DNA of 5,692 bases from an uncultured Collinsella sp. (lineage in GTDB: Bacteria > Actinomycetota > Coriobacteriia > Coriobacteriales > Coriobacteriaceae): NCBI GenBank assembly GCA_958372035.1, contig CATXML010000091.1, positions 1 to 5,692 of the forward strand, given 5' to 3'. Both the position numbers and the translations under genes were made by a program. Below the pieces are notes generated by a model, which was given only the letters and a program-made list of their open reading frames with translations, was not told the origin of the DNA and searched no databases. Below are positions 1 to 5,692 of this stretch, piece by piece (within the stretch, counting starts at the first letter, position 1; every line of letters begins with the position of its first letter).

Positions 1-104
1 CCGTCCCAATTATCTACTGAAGTTCCTTCAGCAAACGCTGTCATCGGAACAAGTGTCATCGAAAGGCACAACGCAAGCAGAATGCCTAGAAGCTTCTTCT
101 TCAT
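1..104 (-). CDS. N-terminus of a secreted or surface protein (partial)
   Basis: Only the first 34 codons lie in the window; the gene runs off the left edge. The peptide begins MKKK, followed by a hydrophobic stretch (residues 5-19, LLGILLALCLSMTLV) and a PMTAFA/EG segment. This is a classic Sec signal peptide with a likely signal peptidase I cut after Ala25. There is no lipobox cysteine at the cut site (the only Cys, residue 13, is inside the hydrophobic core), so a lipoprotein is unlikely. A GGGAG ribosome-binding site (117-113) sits 8 bases before the ATG, which supports this start. Nothing of the mature domain beyond residue 34 is visible, so its function is unknown. The codons are less GC-rich than those of murB or xfp. 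The gene follows a long structured untranslated region that may control it. Confidence 0.8.
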   Translation of the reverse strand, partial: MKKKLLGILLALCLSMTLVPMTAFAEGTSVDNWD

Positions 105-119
105 GTTTATTTCTCCCAA

Positions 120-220
120 ATAACTCTATCCGCTACTTACTTCCTCCGACAGCGGACATGCCGGAGAAGATAGAGGGCTTAGCCGGCTTAACCGGAAAAG
201 ATTGATTTGCCGGTCGTGGC
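120..220 (-). promoter_or_regulatory. Structured 5' leader with competing stems before the secreted-protein gene
   Basis: Just upstream of the ribosome-binding site of the signal-peptide gene are several overlapping inverted repeats. CTCTATC (124-130) pairs with GATAGAG (169-175), and inside it CTCCG (144-148) pairs with CGGAG (162-166). TCCGCT (129-134) can instead pair perfectly with AGCGGA (151-156), and the two folds exclude each other. ACCGG (191-195) and CCGGT (210-214) form another stem. This is the kind of arrangement used by RNA switches, but I could not match it to a known riboswitch consensus. It could also be only a stable 5' untranslated region. Confidence 0.35.
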
Positions 221-408
221 TAGGACTTCAATATCAAACCACCATCCTTCCGGAAAACGCAAAAAGCCGAAGTCAAGGCATACTGCGCCCTGTCTCCGGC
301 AACCGATTCGTTATTAATTGTATGAAATAAGACTTGAAACGCTGAAAAAGCGGCGCTATGCTCCTGCCGAGCCGAGCCGAGAAAAGTCGCTGCATTTCCA
401 TTCGCCAT
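220..408 (-). CDS. Possible small ORF (62 aa) or leader peptide
   Basis: An ATG at 408 follows an ideal AAGGAGGG ribosome-binding site (AGGAGG at 422-417, spacing 8 bases) and opens 62 codons ending in TAG at 220. An upstream in-frame TTG (414) is less well placed. The protein (MANGNAATFLGSARQEHSA...) has no signal peptide, membrane segment or motif I recognise. The reading frame runs straight through the intrinsic terminator at 300-254, which ordinary genes do not do. A second frame, ATG at 401 to TGA at 273, gives a 42-residue arginine-rich peptide (MEMQRLFSARLGRS...) whose stop falls in the terminator stem, but its ATG is 15 bases from the same ribosome-binding site. Either could be a leader peptide whose translation affects termination, a small protein, or chance. 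Confidence 0.3.
   Translation of the reverse strand: MANGNAATFLGSARQEHSAAFSAFQVLFHTINNESVAGDRAQYALTSAFCVFRKDGGLILKS
254..300 (-). terminator. Intrinsic terminator or attenuator inside the leader
   Basis: Read on the minus strand, 300-287 and 279-266 form a 14-pair stem with a single A/A mismatch (three pairs are G-U) around a 7-base loop. It is followed at once by TTTTT, and after GCG by TTTT (265-254). The plus strand has no T-run on its side, so it points leftwards. It ends a transcript started to its right, either a small RNA or small gene, or a regulated leader of the signal-peptide gene whose start codon is 150 bases further on. Confidence 0.65.
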
Positions 409-428
409 AGTCAAGCCCTCCTTCCCTA

Positions 429-486
429 TTGTAATTCTCCACTTATGATTTTACCTGCCAATTCAATCATAAGTGGGGGATTATAA
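429..486. repeat. 22-bp inverted repeat (stem-loop or operator)
   Basis: Arms 429-450 and 465-486 match over 22 positions with three differences, each of which would be a G-U pair in RNA. The inner 12 (CCACTTATGATT and its complement) are perfect. The loop is 14 bases. It lies between the murB terminator and the ribosome-binding site of the short ORFs. It could be a stem at the 5' end of the leftward transcript or a protein-binding palindrome. It has no T-run and is not itself an obvious terminator. Confidence 0.65.
480..485 (-). promoter_or_regulatory. Possible -10 box of the leftward leader transcript
   Basis: A perfect TATAAT lies on the minus strand at 485-480, just after the murB terminator stem and inside the outer part of the inverted repeat. 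No TTGACA-like -35 is visible 16-18 bases upstream, so this is tentative. If used, transcription would start near 473 and give an untranslated region of about 370 bases before the signal-peptide gene. Confidence 0.3.
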
Positions 487-531
487 AAGCCGAAAGGGAG
501 AGGACTTCCTTACGAAGCCTCTCCCTTTCGG
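482..531 (-). terminator. Intrinsic terminator of murB
   Basis: Perfect 14-bp arms (490-503 and 518-531, CCGAAAGGGAGAGG and its complement) enclose a further 4-bp CTTC/GAAG stem and a 5-base loop. The stem begins 10 bases after the murB stop. On the minus strand the tail is CTTTTATAA, a rather weak U-run. On the plus strand the stem is followed after a few bases by CTTCTTTTT, so it may also stop rightward transcription. Confidence 0.8.
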
Positions 532-541
532 GGCCTTCTTT

Positions 542-1504
542 TTATAGGAATTCGCCTACTCGGTGGACTTCGGGTTCTAGGTCCACGTTGAATTGGTCTT
601 TGACGGTTGCCTGGATGTGGCGGATGAGTTCGTCGACATCGGCGGCGGTGGCGTGGTCGGCGTTGACGATGAAGCCGCAGTGCTTTTCGCTCACCTGCGC
701 GCCGCCAATGGCGTGTCCTCGCAGGCCGGCGTCCATGATGAGCTTGCCGGCAAAGTGGCCCTCGGGGCGCTTGAAGGTGGAGCCGGCACTCGGCATGTCG
801 AGTGGCTGCTTGTCCTCGCGGCGCTGGCGGTAGTCGTCCATGTCGGCCTTGATCATCGCGGCGTTGCCCGGGGCGAGATTGAAAGTGGCCGAAAGCACGA
901 TGAAACCGTCGTCGGCAATGCGGCTCTTGCGATAGCCTAGGTTGAGCTCATCGACATCGAACTCGATAATGCTGCCGCTACCGCGGGTGCCGTCGTCGAG
1001 CATGCGGGCGGGCTTGTAGACGCGCACGGACTCCAGCACATCGGCCATGCAGGCGCCGTATGCTCCGGCGTTCATGTAGCAGGCACCGCCGACCGATCCG
1101 GGAATGCCCGAGATGGGCTCCATGCCGGTAAGGCCGGCCTCGGCTGCCGCGGCTGCGACATCGGAAAGCAAGGCGCCGGCTGCCGCCGTGACGTGCGTGC
1201 CGTCGACCGTAATGTCGGAGAGGCCCTTGCCCAGCGCCACGACAACGCCGCGGATGCCCTTGTCGCCGACGAGCAAGTCGGAGCCGTTGCCCACGATGGT
1301 GAGGGGCAAATCGCAGCGATAACAGGTATCGAGCGTGGCGACGAGGCCCTGCTCGGTATCGGGCGTGACAAAGACGTCGGCCGGGCCGCCGATCTTAAAC
1401 GTGGTGTGCTCGCGCATGGGCTCGCTCATCAGTACGTTGTCCTCGCCGGCAACGCCAGCAAGCGCGCACAGCAGGTCCTCGTTAAAAAAGTCGTTCTCGT
1501 GCAT
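542..1504 (-). CDS. murB: UDP-N-acetylenolpyruvoylglucosamine reductase (MurB)
   Basis: MurB is the cytoplasmic FAD enzyme that uses NADPH to reduce UDP-GlcNAc-enolpyruvate to UDP-MurNAc, the second committed step of peptidoglycan precursor synthesis after MurA. Visible motifs in the 320-aa product are HTTFKIGGPAD (33-43) and VGNGSDLL (71-78) of the FAD-binding domain, SGIPGSVGGA with MNAGAYG (132-150), GYRKSRI (190-196) with the conserved Tyr-Arg, SAGSTFKRP (239-247) with the probable proton-donor Ser242, GGAQVSEKHCGFIVN (267-281), and a C-terminal LEPEV. The length fits the family and all key motifs are present. The frame could begin at a TTG at 1549, but that codon overlaps the likely -10 box. 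ATG 1504 is preceded by AAAGGCGG at the right distance and is preferred. The gene stands alone, divergent from the LacI-family gene. Confidence 0.96.
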   Translation of the reverse strand: MHENDFFNEDLLCALAGVAGEDNVLMSEPMREHTTFKIGGPADVFVTPDTEQGLVATLDTCYRCDLPLTIVGNGSDLLVGDKGIRGVVVALGKGLSDITVDGTHVTAAAGALLSDVAAAAAEAGLTGMEPISGIPGSVGGACYMNAGAYGACMADVLESVRVYKPARMLDDGTRGSGSIIEFDVDELNLGYRKSRIADDGFIVLSATFNLAPGNAAMIKADMDDYRQRREDKQPLDMPSAGSTFKRPEGHFAGKLIMDAGLRGHAIGGAQVSEKHCGFIVNADHATAADVDELIRHIQATVKDQFNVDLEPEVHRVGEFL

Positions 1505-1512
1505 ACGAATAT

Positions 1513-1520
1513 CCGCCTTT
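1513..1520 (-). promoter_or_regulatory. Ribosome-binding site that sets the murB start
   Basis: AAAGGCGG on the minus strand, 8 bases before ATG 1504, differs by one base from AAAGGAGG. It favours this ATG over the in-frame TTG at 1549. Confidence 0.65.
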
Positions 1521-1547
1521 TGGTGGTCGTCGTCATCAATCGATTGC

Positions 1548-1553
1548 AATATA
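1548..1553 (-). promoter_or_regulatory. Probable -10 box of murB
   Basis: TATATT on the minus strand lies 43 bases before the chosen murB start. No good -35 is seen at 16-18 bases (GCACCA at 17). This is the best candidate in the murB-lacI gap. Confidence 0.4.
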
Positions 1554-1608
1554 CCCCACCCGGACGAATTTGGTGCGCTTGCGGCGATAAAACAGCCGTC
1601 TACCGGAT

Positions 1609-1625
1609 TGGTAAAGTGTTTATCA
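1609..1625. promoter_or_regulatory. Operator-like site in the regulator's own promoter
   Basis: TGGTAAAGTGTTTATCA has half-sites TGGTAAA and TTTATCA that resemble those before xfp (TGGTAAAACGTTTTTTCA). It is one base shorter and lacks the central CG. It abuts the place where the -35 would be for TATACT at 1647, so it could serve autoregulation. The one-base difference makes this uncertain. Confidence 0.3.
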
Positions 1626-1646
1626 CCGAGGTAGAGGGGTAGTCGC

Positions 1647-1652
1647 TATACT
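1647..1652 (+). promoter_or_regulatory. Probable -10 box of the LacI-family gene
   Basis: TATACT, identical to the -10 proposed for xfp, lies 35 bases before the start codon. The -35 position (CACCGA at 17 bases) is weak. Confidence 0.45.
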
Positions 1653-1687
1653 TTCAAGAGATTGCGCGTAAACCCGGAAGGAGCGAG

Positions 1688-2716
1688 ATGGCCAACAAAG
1701 TCACCCTCAAGCAGATCGCCCAGGAGGTGGGGCTTTCCCCCTCGTCGGTCTCGCTTGTGCTCAATAATCGGCCCTGTCGCATCTCAGAAGAAAACCGCAA
1801 GCTCATCAAGGAGGTCGCGGCGCGCAACCACTATGTTCCCAACCAGATTGCGCGTAGCCTGGTCATGCGCGAGTCGCGCACGCTGGGCCTTATCGTCCCT
1901 AACATCGAGAGCCGCTTTTTTGCCTCGCTTGCCGGCAGCTTGGAAAAGCGCTGCCGCGAGGACGGCTATGCGCTCTTCATTACCAGCTCGGGCGGAAGTG
2001 CCGACGACGATCTTGAGCTGCTGCGTCAGCTGGTGACGCGCGGCGTCGACGGTGTCTTTTTGGTGGTGGGTGACGAGTTCTCCGACGACCGCGCCCTGCG
2101 CGAAGAGGTCAGCCATCTACCCATCCCGGCCGTGATGGTCGATCGTGCCATTGAAGGACTCGAGTGCGACAAGGTGATGTTCGACCACGAGATGGGTGGC
2201 TACATGGCCACGCGGTATCTAATTGAGCAGGGTCATCGCCGCATCGCCTGTCTGGTTAACGCACGCCGTTCCAATACGGGTCGCAAACGACTTGCCGGCT
2301 ATGAGCGCGCGCTGCGCGAGGTTGGCCTGCCAATCGACGCGCGTTTGGAGTTTGAGAGCGAGTACTACATTCCGAGCGCATACGAGGCCTCGGAGGCGGT
2401 ACTCGCAACTGACGCCACCGCCGTGTTCGCAAGCTCGGATAACATTGCCCTCGGTTTGCTTAAGCGCTTGCACGAGATGGGGAAGAGCATCCCGGGCGAT
2501 ATCTCGGTGGTGAGCTATGACAACTCGGCGGCCGACGTTCTCTTTGAGCCGGCGTTGACCGCGATCGAGCAGGACCCCGGCGTGCTCGCCGAGCATGCTT
2601 TTGGCTGCATGTCCAAGCGTCTTGCCGGCAGGGGCGGCAGGCGTGCCGAAGAGGTCGTTCTGGAGCCGGCGCTTATCGTTAAGGACAGCGTGCTCGAGCT
2701 TACTAAACACAACTAA
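1688..2716 (+). CDS. LacI-family transcriptional regulator, likely repressor of xfp
   Basis: A complete 342-residue LacI/GalR-family DNA-binding protein. The N-terminal helix-turn-helix is at residues 5-26 (VTLKQIAQEVGLSPSSVSLVLN). The hinge helix is at about 52-60 (NQIARSLVM), with Leu58 where the family inserts a leucine at the central CG of its operator. A periplasmic-binding-protein-like sugar-sensing domain fills 64-335, with GLIVPNIESRFFASL (67-81), an arginine-rich segment at 193-201, AVFASSDNIALGLL (245-258) and ISVVSYDN (272-279). ATG 1688 is preceded by GGAAGGAG, 4 bases away. Upstream is the divergent murB; downstream, 204 bases away on the same strand, is xfp, whose promoter carries two CG-centred palindromes. 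Local repression of xfp is therefore the likely role. The effector cannot be read from the sequence but is probably a sugar or sugar phosphate. CcpA-like global control is less likely because the sites differ from a cre box. Confidence 0.93.
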   Translation: MANKVTLKQIAQEVGLSPSSVSLVLNNRPCRISEENRKLIKEVAARNHYVPNQIARSLVMRESRTLGLIVPNIESRFFASLAGSLEKRCREDGYALFITSSGGSADDDLELLRQLVTRGVDGVFLVVGDEFSDDRALREEVSHLPIPAVMVDRAIEGLECDKVMFDHEMGGYMATRYLIEQGHRRIACLVNARRSNTGRKRLAGYERALREVGLPIDARLEFESEYYIPSAYEASEAVLATDATAVFASSDNIALGLLKRLHEMGKSIPGDISVVSYDNSAADVLFEPALTAIEQDPGVLAEHAFGCMSKRLAGRGGRRAEEVVLEPALIVKDSVLELTKHN

Positions 2717-2728
2717 ACACGTTTATCA
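2714..2728. promoter_or_regulatory. Weak operator-like palindrome at the regulator's stop codon
   Basis: TAAACACGTTTATCA contains the 12-bp palindrome TAAAC-AC-GTTTA and shares the TAAA, TTTA and CA positions of the xfp operators, but not the central CG. Its centre is about 105 bp from the first xfp operator, close to a whole number of helical turns. It may be an auxiliary site for looping, or chance. Confidence 0.2.
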
Positions 2729-2752
2729 ATTCATGCAGATTGAATGTGGAGT

Positions 2753-2788
2753 ACCTGTGACAGACAATGCCGCAGGTGAATGTCTGCG
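2753..2788. repeat. Cluster of overlapping short inverted repeats
   Basis: ACCTG (2753-2757) pairs with CAGGT (2773-2777), CAGACA (2761-2766) with TGTCTG (2781-2786), and CGCAG (2771-2775) with CTGCG (2784-2788). The pairings overlap and cannot all form. No T-run follows, so it is not a standard terminator for the upstream gene. It lies upstream of the proposed xfp promoter. Confidence 0.3.
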
Positions 2789-2815
2789 TTGGCCTGTCCA
2801 TAGGGCAAATCAGGA

Positions 2816-2833
2816 TGGTAAAACGTTTTTTCA
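2816..2833. promoter_or_regulatory. LacI-family operator 1 before xfp
   Basis: TGGTAAAACGTTTTTTCA is an imperfect 18-bp palindrome centred on CG (2824/2825) with a perfect AAAACGTTTT core. Central-CG palindromes are characteristic of LacI-family operators, and a LacI-type gene is directly upstream. It has the same outer TG and CA and the same core as operator 2. Confidence 0.6.
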
Positions 2834-2836
2834 CCA

Positions 2837-2854
2837 TGATAAAACGTTTTAGCA
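2837..2854. promoter_or_regulatory. LacI-family operator 2 overlapping the xfp promoter
   Basis: TGATAAAACGTTTTAGCA has a perfect 12-bp core TAAAACGTTTTA and matches operator 1 at most positions. The centres are 21 bp apart, two helical turns, so two dimers would sit on the same face. It fills the spacer just before TATACT (2857-2862), so binding should block RNA polymerase. The spacing of TG and CA from the CG is too wide for a CcpA cre box. Confidence 0.65.
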
Positions 2855-2856
2855 AA

Positions 2857-2862
2857 TATACT
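2857..2862 (+). promoter_or_regulatory. Probable -10 box of xfp
   Basis: TATACT lies 58 bases before the xfp start, directly after operator 2. The -35 region (CCATGA at 17 bases) is poor, which may mean an activator is needed or the spacing is unusual. Transcription would start near 2869, giving an untranslated leader of about 50 bases. Confidence 0.5.
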
Positions 2863-2920
2863 GGTCCCAACGAAAGGTTGCCGTATTGGAGGGTGACCGC
2901 ACAGCGAAGGGACATAAACA

Positions 2921-5449
2921 ATGGCTAAAACACTGGGGACGCCGTGGCAAAAGCTGGGCCACGAGGTGCCGGCTTCCGAGCTCGAGGGCGTCGACCTGTA
3001 TTGGCGCGCATCGAACTATCTGTCCGTCGGTCAGATCTACCTTCGCTCTAACCCGCTAATGCGCCCCGACTTTGTCGACGAGAAAACCGGTGAGGTGCGC
3101 GACTTCGGTCGTCCGGACGTTAAGCACCGCCTGGTTGGCCACTGGGGCACCACGCCCGGCATCAACTTCCTGTTCGGTCACGTCAATCGACTGATCGCCG
3201 ACCACAACCAGAATGCTATCTTCTTGATGGGCCCTGGTCACGGTGGCCCCGCCGGTACTGCTCAGTCGCTGCTCGACGGCACCTACCGCGAGATTCGCCC
3301 CGACATCACCAATGATGAGGCCGGCCTGCAGAAGTTCTTCCGCCAGTTCTCCTATCCCGGCGGCATCCCGAGCCACTTTGCGCCCGAGACGCCCGGTTCC
3401 ATCCACGAGGGCGGCGAGCTCGGCTACACGCTCAGCCACGCTTACGGTGCCGTTATGGACAACCCGAGCCTGCTGGCCGTGGCCGTGGTGGGCGACGGCG
3501 AGTCCGAGACCGGTCCGCTCGCGACCTCTTGGCAGTCCAACAAGCTCGTGAACCCGGCAACCGACGGCATCGTCCTGCCGATCCTGCACCTCAACGGCTA
3601 CAAGATCGCCAACCCCACCATCCTTGCCCGCGTGTCCGATGAGGAGCTCACCAAGTTCTTTGAGGGCATGGGCTATAAGCCGCACTTCTTTGTCGCCGGC
3701 TTTGACGACGAGAGCCACGCAAGCATTCATGCGCGTTTCGCTGCCCTGTTTGAGCAGGTCTTCGATGAGATTTGTGACATCAAGGCCACCGCGCAGGCCC
3801 AGGCCGCCTCAGGCGAGACCGTGGTCCGCCCGGCCTACCCCATGATTGTGTTCCGTACGCCCAAGGGCTGGACTTGCCCCAAGCACATCGACGGTAAGAA
3901 GACCGAGGACTCCTGGCGCGCGCATCAGGTGCCGCTGGCGAGTGCCAAGGACACCCACGAGCACTTCCGCGTGCTGCGCGAGTGGCTGCGTTCCTACAAG
4001 CCCGAGGAGCTCTTTACGCCCGAGGGCCAGGTGCGCCCCGAGGTGACGGCCTTTATGCCGACTGGCGAGTTGCGCATCGGCGCCAACCCCAACGCGAACG
4101 GCGGTAAGGTGCGTCGCGAGCTCGAGCTGCCCGATATTCATGCCCACGAGGTCCCCGTCGCAACTAAGGGTCATGGCTGGGGCTCCACCGAGGCCGCCCG
4201 CGTCTTTGGTGAGTACACTGCCGACGTTCTGGCCAAGAACATGGATGACTTCCGCATCTTTGGTCCCGACGAGACCGCGTCCAACCGTCTGCAGGCTGCC
4301 TACAAGGTGACCAAGAAGCAGTGGGACGCCGGCTTCTACGAGGACGAGGCCAACGACGAGCTGCTGGCAGGCTCCGGTAAGGTCGTCGAGCAGCTGTCCG
4401 AGCACCAATGCGAGGGCTTCCTCGAGGCCTACGTGCTCACTGGCCGTTCCGGCGTGTGGAGCTCCTACGAGAGCTTTGTCCATGTGGTCGACTCCATGGT
4501 CAACCAGCACTGCAAGTGGCTCGAGGCTACCAAGCGCGAGATTCCGTGGCGTGCCCCCATCAGCGGCCTTAACATTTTGCTGTCGAGCCACGTCTGGCGT
4601 CAGGACCACAACGGCTTCTCGCATCAGGACCCCGGCTTTATCGACCTGCTGCTCAACAAGGCCAACGACACGCACATCGTAAACGCCTACTATCCGGCCG
4701 ACGCCAACATGGCTCTCGCCGTGGCCGAGCGCGTCTACCAGTCCACTGACTGCGTCAACGCCATCTTCTGCGGCAAGCAGCCTGCTCCGACCTTCCAGAC
4801 GGTCGACGAGGCCAAGGCGGAGCTCGCCGAGGGCGTTGCGACCTGGGAGTGGGCATCGACCGCCGATTCGCTCGCCGAGGCCGACGTCGTGGTCGCCACC
4901 TGCGGTGACGTGCCGACGCTTGAGGCTCTGGCTGCAACCGACATGCTGCGCGAGCTGGGCATCAAGGTATGGTTCGTCAACGTGGTCGACCTGCTCAAGA
5001 TCCAGAACGTCTGCGAGAACGACCAGGCTCTCAGCGACGAGCGCTGGGCTGAGCTGTTCGGCTGCGGCGAGAAGCCCGTCTTCTTCGCGTTCCACGCCTA
5101 TGCCGGCACGATTCGCCGCCTGATCTGGAACCGCCCCGGCCACGATGCCTTCCGCGTCCACGGCTACGAGGAGAAAGGCTCCACGACAACGCCGTTCGAC
5201 ATGCTGCGCCTGAACAACATGGACCGCTGGACACTGGCCGCCGACGTGCTGCGCATGGTCGACGCCGATAAGTTTGCCGAGCAGATTGATAAGTGGGAGG
5301 CATTCCGCACCGAGGCCTTTGAGTTCGCGTGCGATGAGGGCTACGATCACCCGGCCTTTACCGACTGGGTCTGGCCCGACGCCGCAGCCGCAACCGCTGC
5401 CGACGGCGCACTCTCCGCAACGCAGATGACCGCGGGCGACAACGAGTAG
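2921..5449 (+). CDS. xfp: Phosphoketolase (xylulose-5-P / fructose-6-P)
   Basis: A thiamine-diphosphate enzyme of the cytosol that cleaves xylulose-5-P with phosphate to acetyl-P and glyceraldehyde-3-P; many members also cleave fructose-6-P to acetyl-P and erythrose-4-P. It is the key enzyme of the bifid shunt and heterolactic pathways, giving ATP through acetate kinase. Visible in the 842 aa are GHWGTTPG (73-80, His74), [10 protein letters not shown] (103-112, His107), the ThDP/Mg motif GDGESETGP (191-199) with [10 protein letters not shown] (224-233), KHIDG (321-325, His322), [11 protein letters not shown] (501-511, probable catalytic Glu502) and [12 protein letters not shown] (561-572). 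These correspond to the active-site residues of the bifidobacterial enzyme, so it should be active. It is slightly longer than typical members because of an Ala/Asp-rich tail after DWVWPD (815-820). An AAGGG ribosome-binding site precedes ATG. Its own promoter and operators suggest sugar-responsive repression. Substrate preference cannot be judged here. Confidence 0.96.
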   Translation: MAKTLGTPWQKLGHEVPASELEGVDLYWRASNYLSVGQIYLRSNPLMRPDFVDEKTGEVRDFGRPDVKHRLVGHWGTTPGINFLFGHVNRLIADHNQNAIFLMGPGHGGPAGTAQSLLDGTYREIRPDITNDEAGLQKFFRQFSYPGGIPSHFAPETPGSIHEGGELGYTLSHAYGAVMDNPSLLAVAVVGDGESETGPLATSWQSNKLVNPATDGIVLPILHLNGYKIANPTILARVSDEELTKFFEGMGYKPHFFVAGFDDESHASIHARFAALFEQVFDEICDIKATAQAQAASGETVVRPAYPMIVFRTPKGWTCPKHIDGKKTEDSWRAHQVPLASAKDTHEHFRVLREWLRSYKPEELFTPEGQVRPEVTAFMPTGELRIGANPNANGGKVRRELELPDIHAHEVPVATKGHGWGSTEAARVFGEYTADVLAKNMDDFRIFGPDETASNRLQAAYKVTKKQWDAGFYEDEANDELLAGSGKVVEQLSEHQCEGFLEAYVLTGRSGVWSSYESFVHVVDSMVNQHCKWLEATKREIPWRAPISGLNILLSSHVWRQDHNGFSHQDPGFIDLLLNKANDTHIVNAYYPADANMALAVAERVYQSTDCVNAIFCGKQPAPTFQTVDEAKAELAEGVATWEWASTADSLAEADVVVATCGDVPTLEALAATDMLRELGIKVWFVNVVDLLKIQNVCENDQALSDERWAELFGCGEKPVFFAFHAYAGTIRRLIWNRPGHDAFRVHGYEEKGSTTTPFDMLRLNNMDRWTLAADVLRMVDADKFAEQIDKWEAFRTEAFEFACDEGYDHPAFTDWVWPDAAAATAADGALSATQMTAGDNE

Positions 5450-5487
5450 GTAGGCATCCGGGACGGTCTCGCGCTGGGGCCGTGGCC

Positions 5488-5498
5488 GGGGGGGGGGG
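5488..5498. repeat. Run of 11 G
   Basis: Eleven consecutive G lie 39 bases after the xfp stop, within a very GC-rich stretch. No reading frame crosses it convincingly. Such runs vary in length by slippage and are also prone to sequencing error. Confidence 0.85.
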
Positions 5499-5558
5499 CT
5501 TGGCCCGGTGTGGGGGGCTCGGCCACTTTCGGGTCCATGGCCCGCCCAGCCGGGCAAG

Positions 5559-5600
5559 GCCCTCTCGACCGTTTCGATATGCGGGGGCTGATATTTTTTT
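5559..5600 (+). terminator. Probable terminator after xfp
   Basis: GCCCTC (5559-5564) pairs with GGGGGC (5583-5588) including one G-U, enclosing an inner TCGA/TCGA stem (5565-5568 and 5574-5577) with a 5-base bulge. Seven T follow at 5594-5600, five bases past the stem. The offset and bulge make it imperfect, but it is the best candidate within 150 bases of the xfp stop. Confidence 0.45.
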
Positions 5601-5670
5601 AATGTAATGGGGACTTTGCCGTTGCGGCCTTGGGGCTGCGCATTTTCCTTTGGTCAGCCAAAATTACATT
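5601..5670. repeat. 8-bp inverted repeat in a gene-free tail
   Basis: AATGTAAT (5601-5608) and ATTACATT (5663-5670) are exact inverted copies 54 bases apart. Between them TTTGG/CCAAA (5649-5662) forms a small hairpin. A 14-codon minus-strand frame starts with ATG after AAAGGAAA but resembles nothing. The rest of 5450-5692 holds no gene that I can see; this could be the end of an intergenic repeat or the control region of a neighbour. Confidence 0.35.
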
Positions 5671-5692
5671 GCCGGGGCCGGAGAGGCATACT

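Noticed and set aside
120..300. Known riboswitch classes (cyclic-di-GMP, cyclic-di-AMP, cobalamin, TPP, T-box) in the leader
   Set aside because: A short GGCAAATC and a GTAGCGG segment recall parts of the cyclic-di-GMP-I motif, but the conserved hairpin and spacing are absent. No conserved boxes of the other classes were seen.
273..401. LPETG string in the 42-residue alternative frame as a sortase signal
   Set aside because: It is not followed by a hydrophobic segment and the peptide has no signal sequence, so the match is probably chance.
593..1642. Several plus-strand frames across murB and the murB-lacI gap
   Set aside because: They are shadows of murB codons; the minus-strand frame carries the full set of MurB motifs.
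2733..2852. 40-codon frame beginning with ATG before xfp
   Set aside because: It has no ribosome-binding site and runs through both proposed operators.
2816..2854. CcpA cre boxes before xfp
   Set aside because: A cre site has TG and CA five bases from the central CG; here the outer TG and CA are seven bases from it.
3809..5557. 582-codon open frame on the minus strand opposite xfp
   Set aside because: xfp has every family motif. High-GC codon bias commonly leaves long open frames antisense to a real gene; this one shows no recognisable motif and low-complexity Gly/Val/Ala content.
1..5692. tRNA, rRNA, CRISPR array, insertion sequence or prophage genes
   Set aside because: No cloverleaf, regularly spaced direct repeats, transposase or phage motifs were seen on either strand.

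Overview
The window looks like chromosomal DNA from a high-GC actinobacterium, most likely a gut Coriobacteriia member such as Collinsella. This rests on strongly G/C-biased codons in murB, the LacI-family gene and the phosphoketolase gene, and on the phosphoketolase resembling the bifidobacterial/coriobacterial type. The genus is an inference from gene content and style.

Left edge (1-541): the 5' end of a secreted-protein gene on the minus strand (1-104) begins with a textbook signal peptide. Upstream of it lie about 440 bases of lower-GC sequence without an ordinary gene. Read on the minus strand this holds a TATAAT-like box, a large inverted repeat, a strong ribosome-binding site with short ORFs, an intrinsic terminator inside those ORFs, and a second set of competing stems just before the start codon. 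It looks like a long structured or attenuated leader, or a small separate gene or RNA. I could not assign it to a known class.

Middle (490-2716): murB (minus strand, with its own terminator) makes the UDP-MurNAc precursor of peptidoglycan. Divergently, a complete LacI-family repressor gene runs on the plus strand. Both promoters lie in the 183 bases between them.

Right (2717-5692): a 204-base gap carries two near-identical 18-bp palindromes with a central CG, 21 bp centre to centre, next to a TATACT -10 box. They precede xfp, which encodes a full-length phosphoketolase that splits xylulose-5-P (and possibly fructose-6-P) to acetyl-P. The arrangement suggests that the LacI-type protein represses xfp in response to a sugar signal. 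Weaker operator-like sites occur in the regulator's own promoter and at its stop codon. After xfp there is a probable terminator, an 11-G run and a small inverted repeat, but no recognisable gene.
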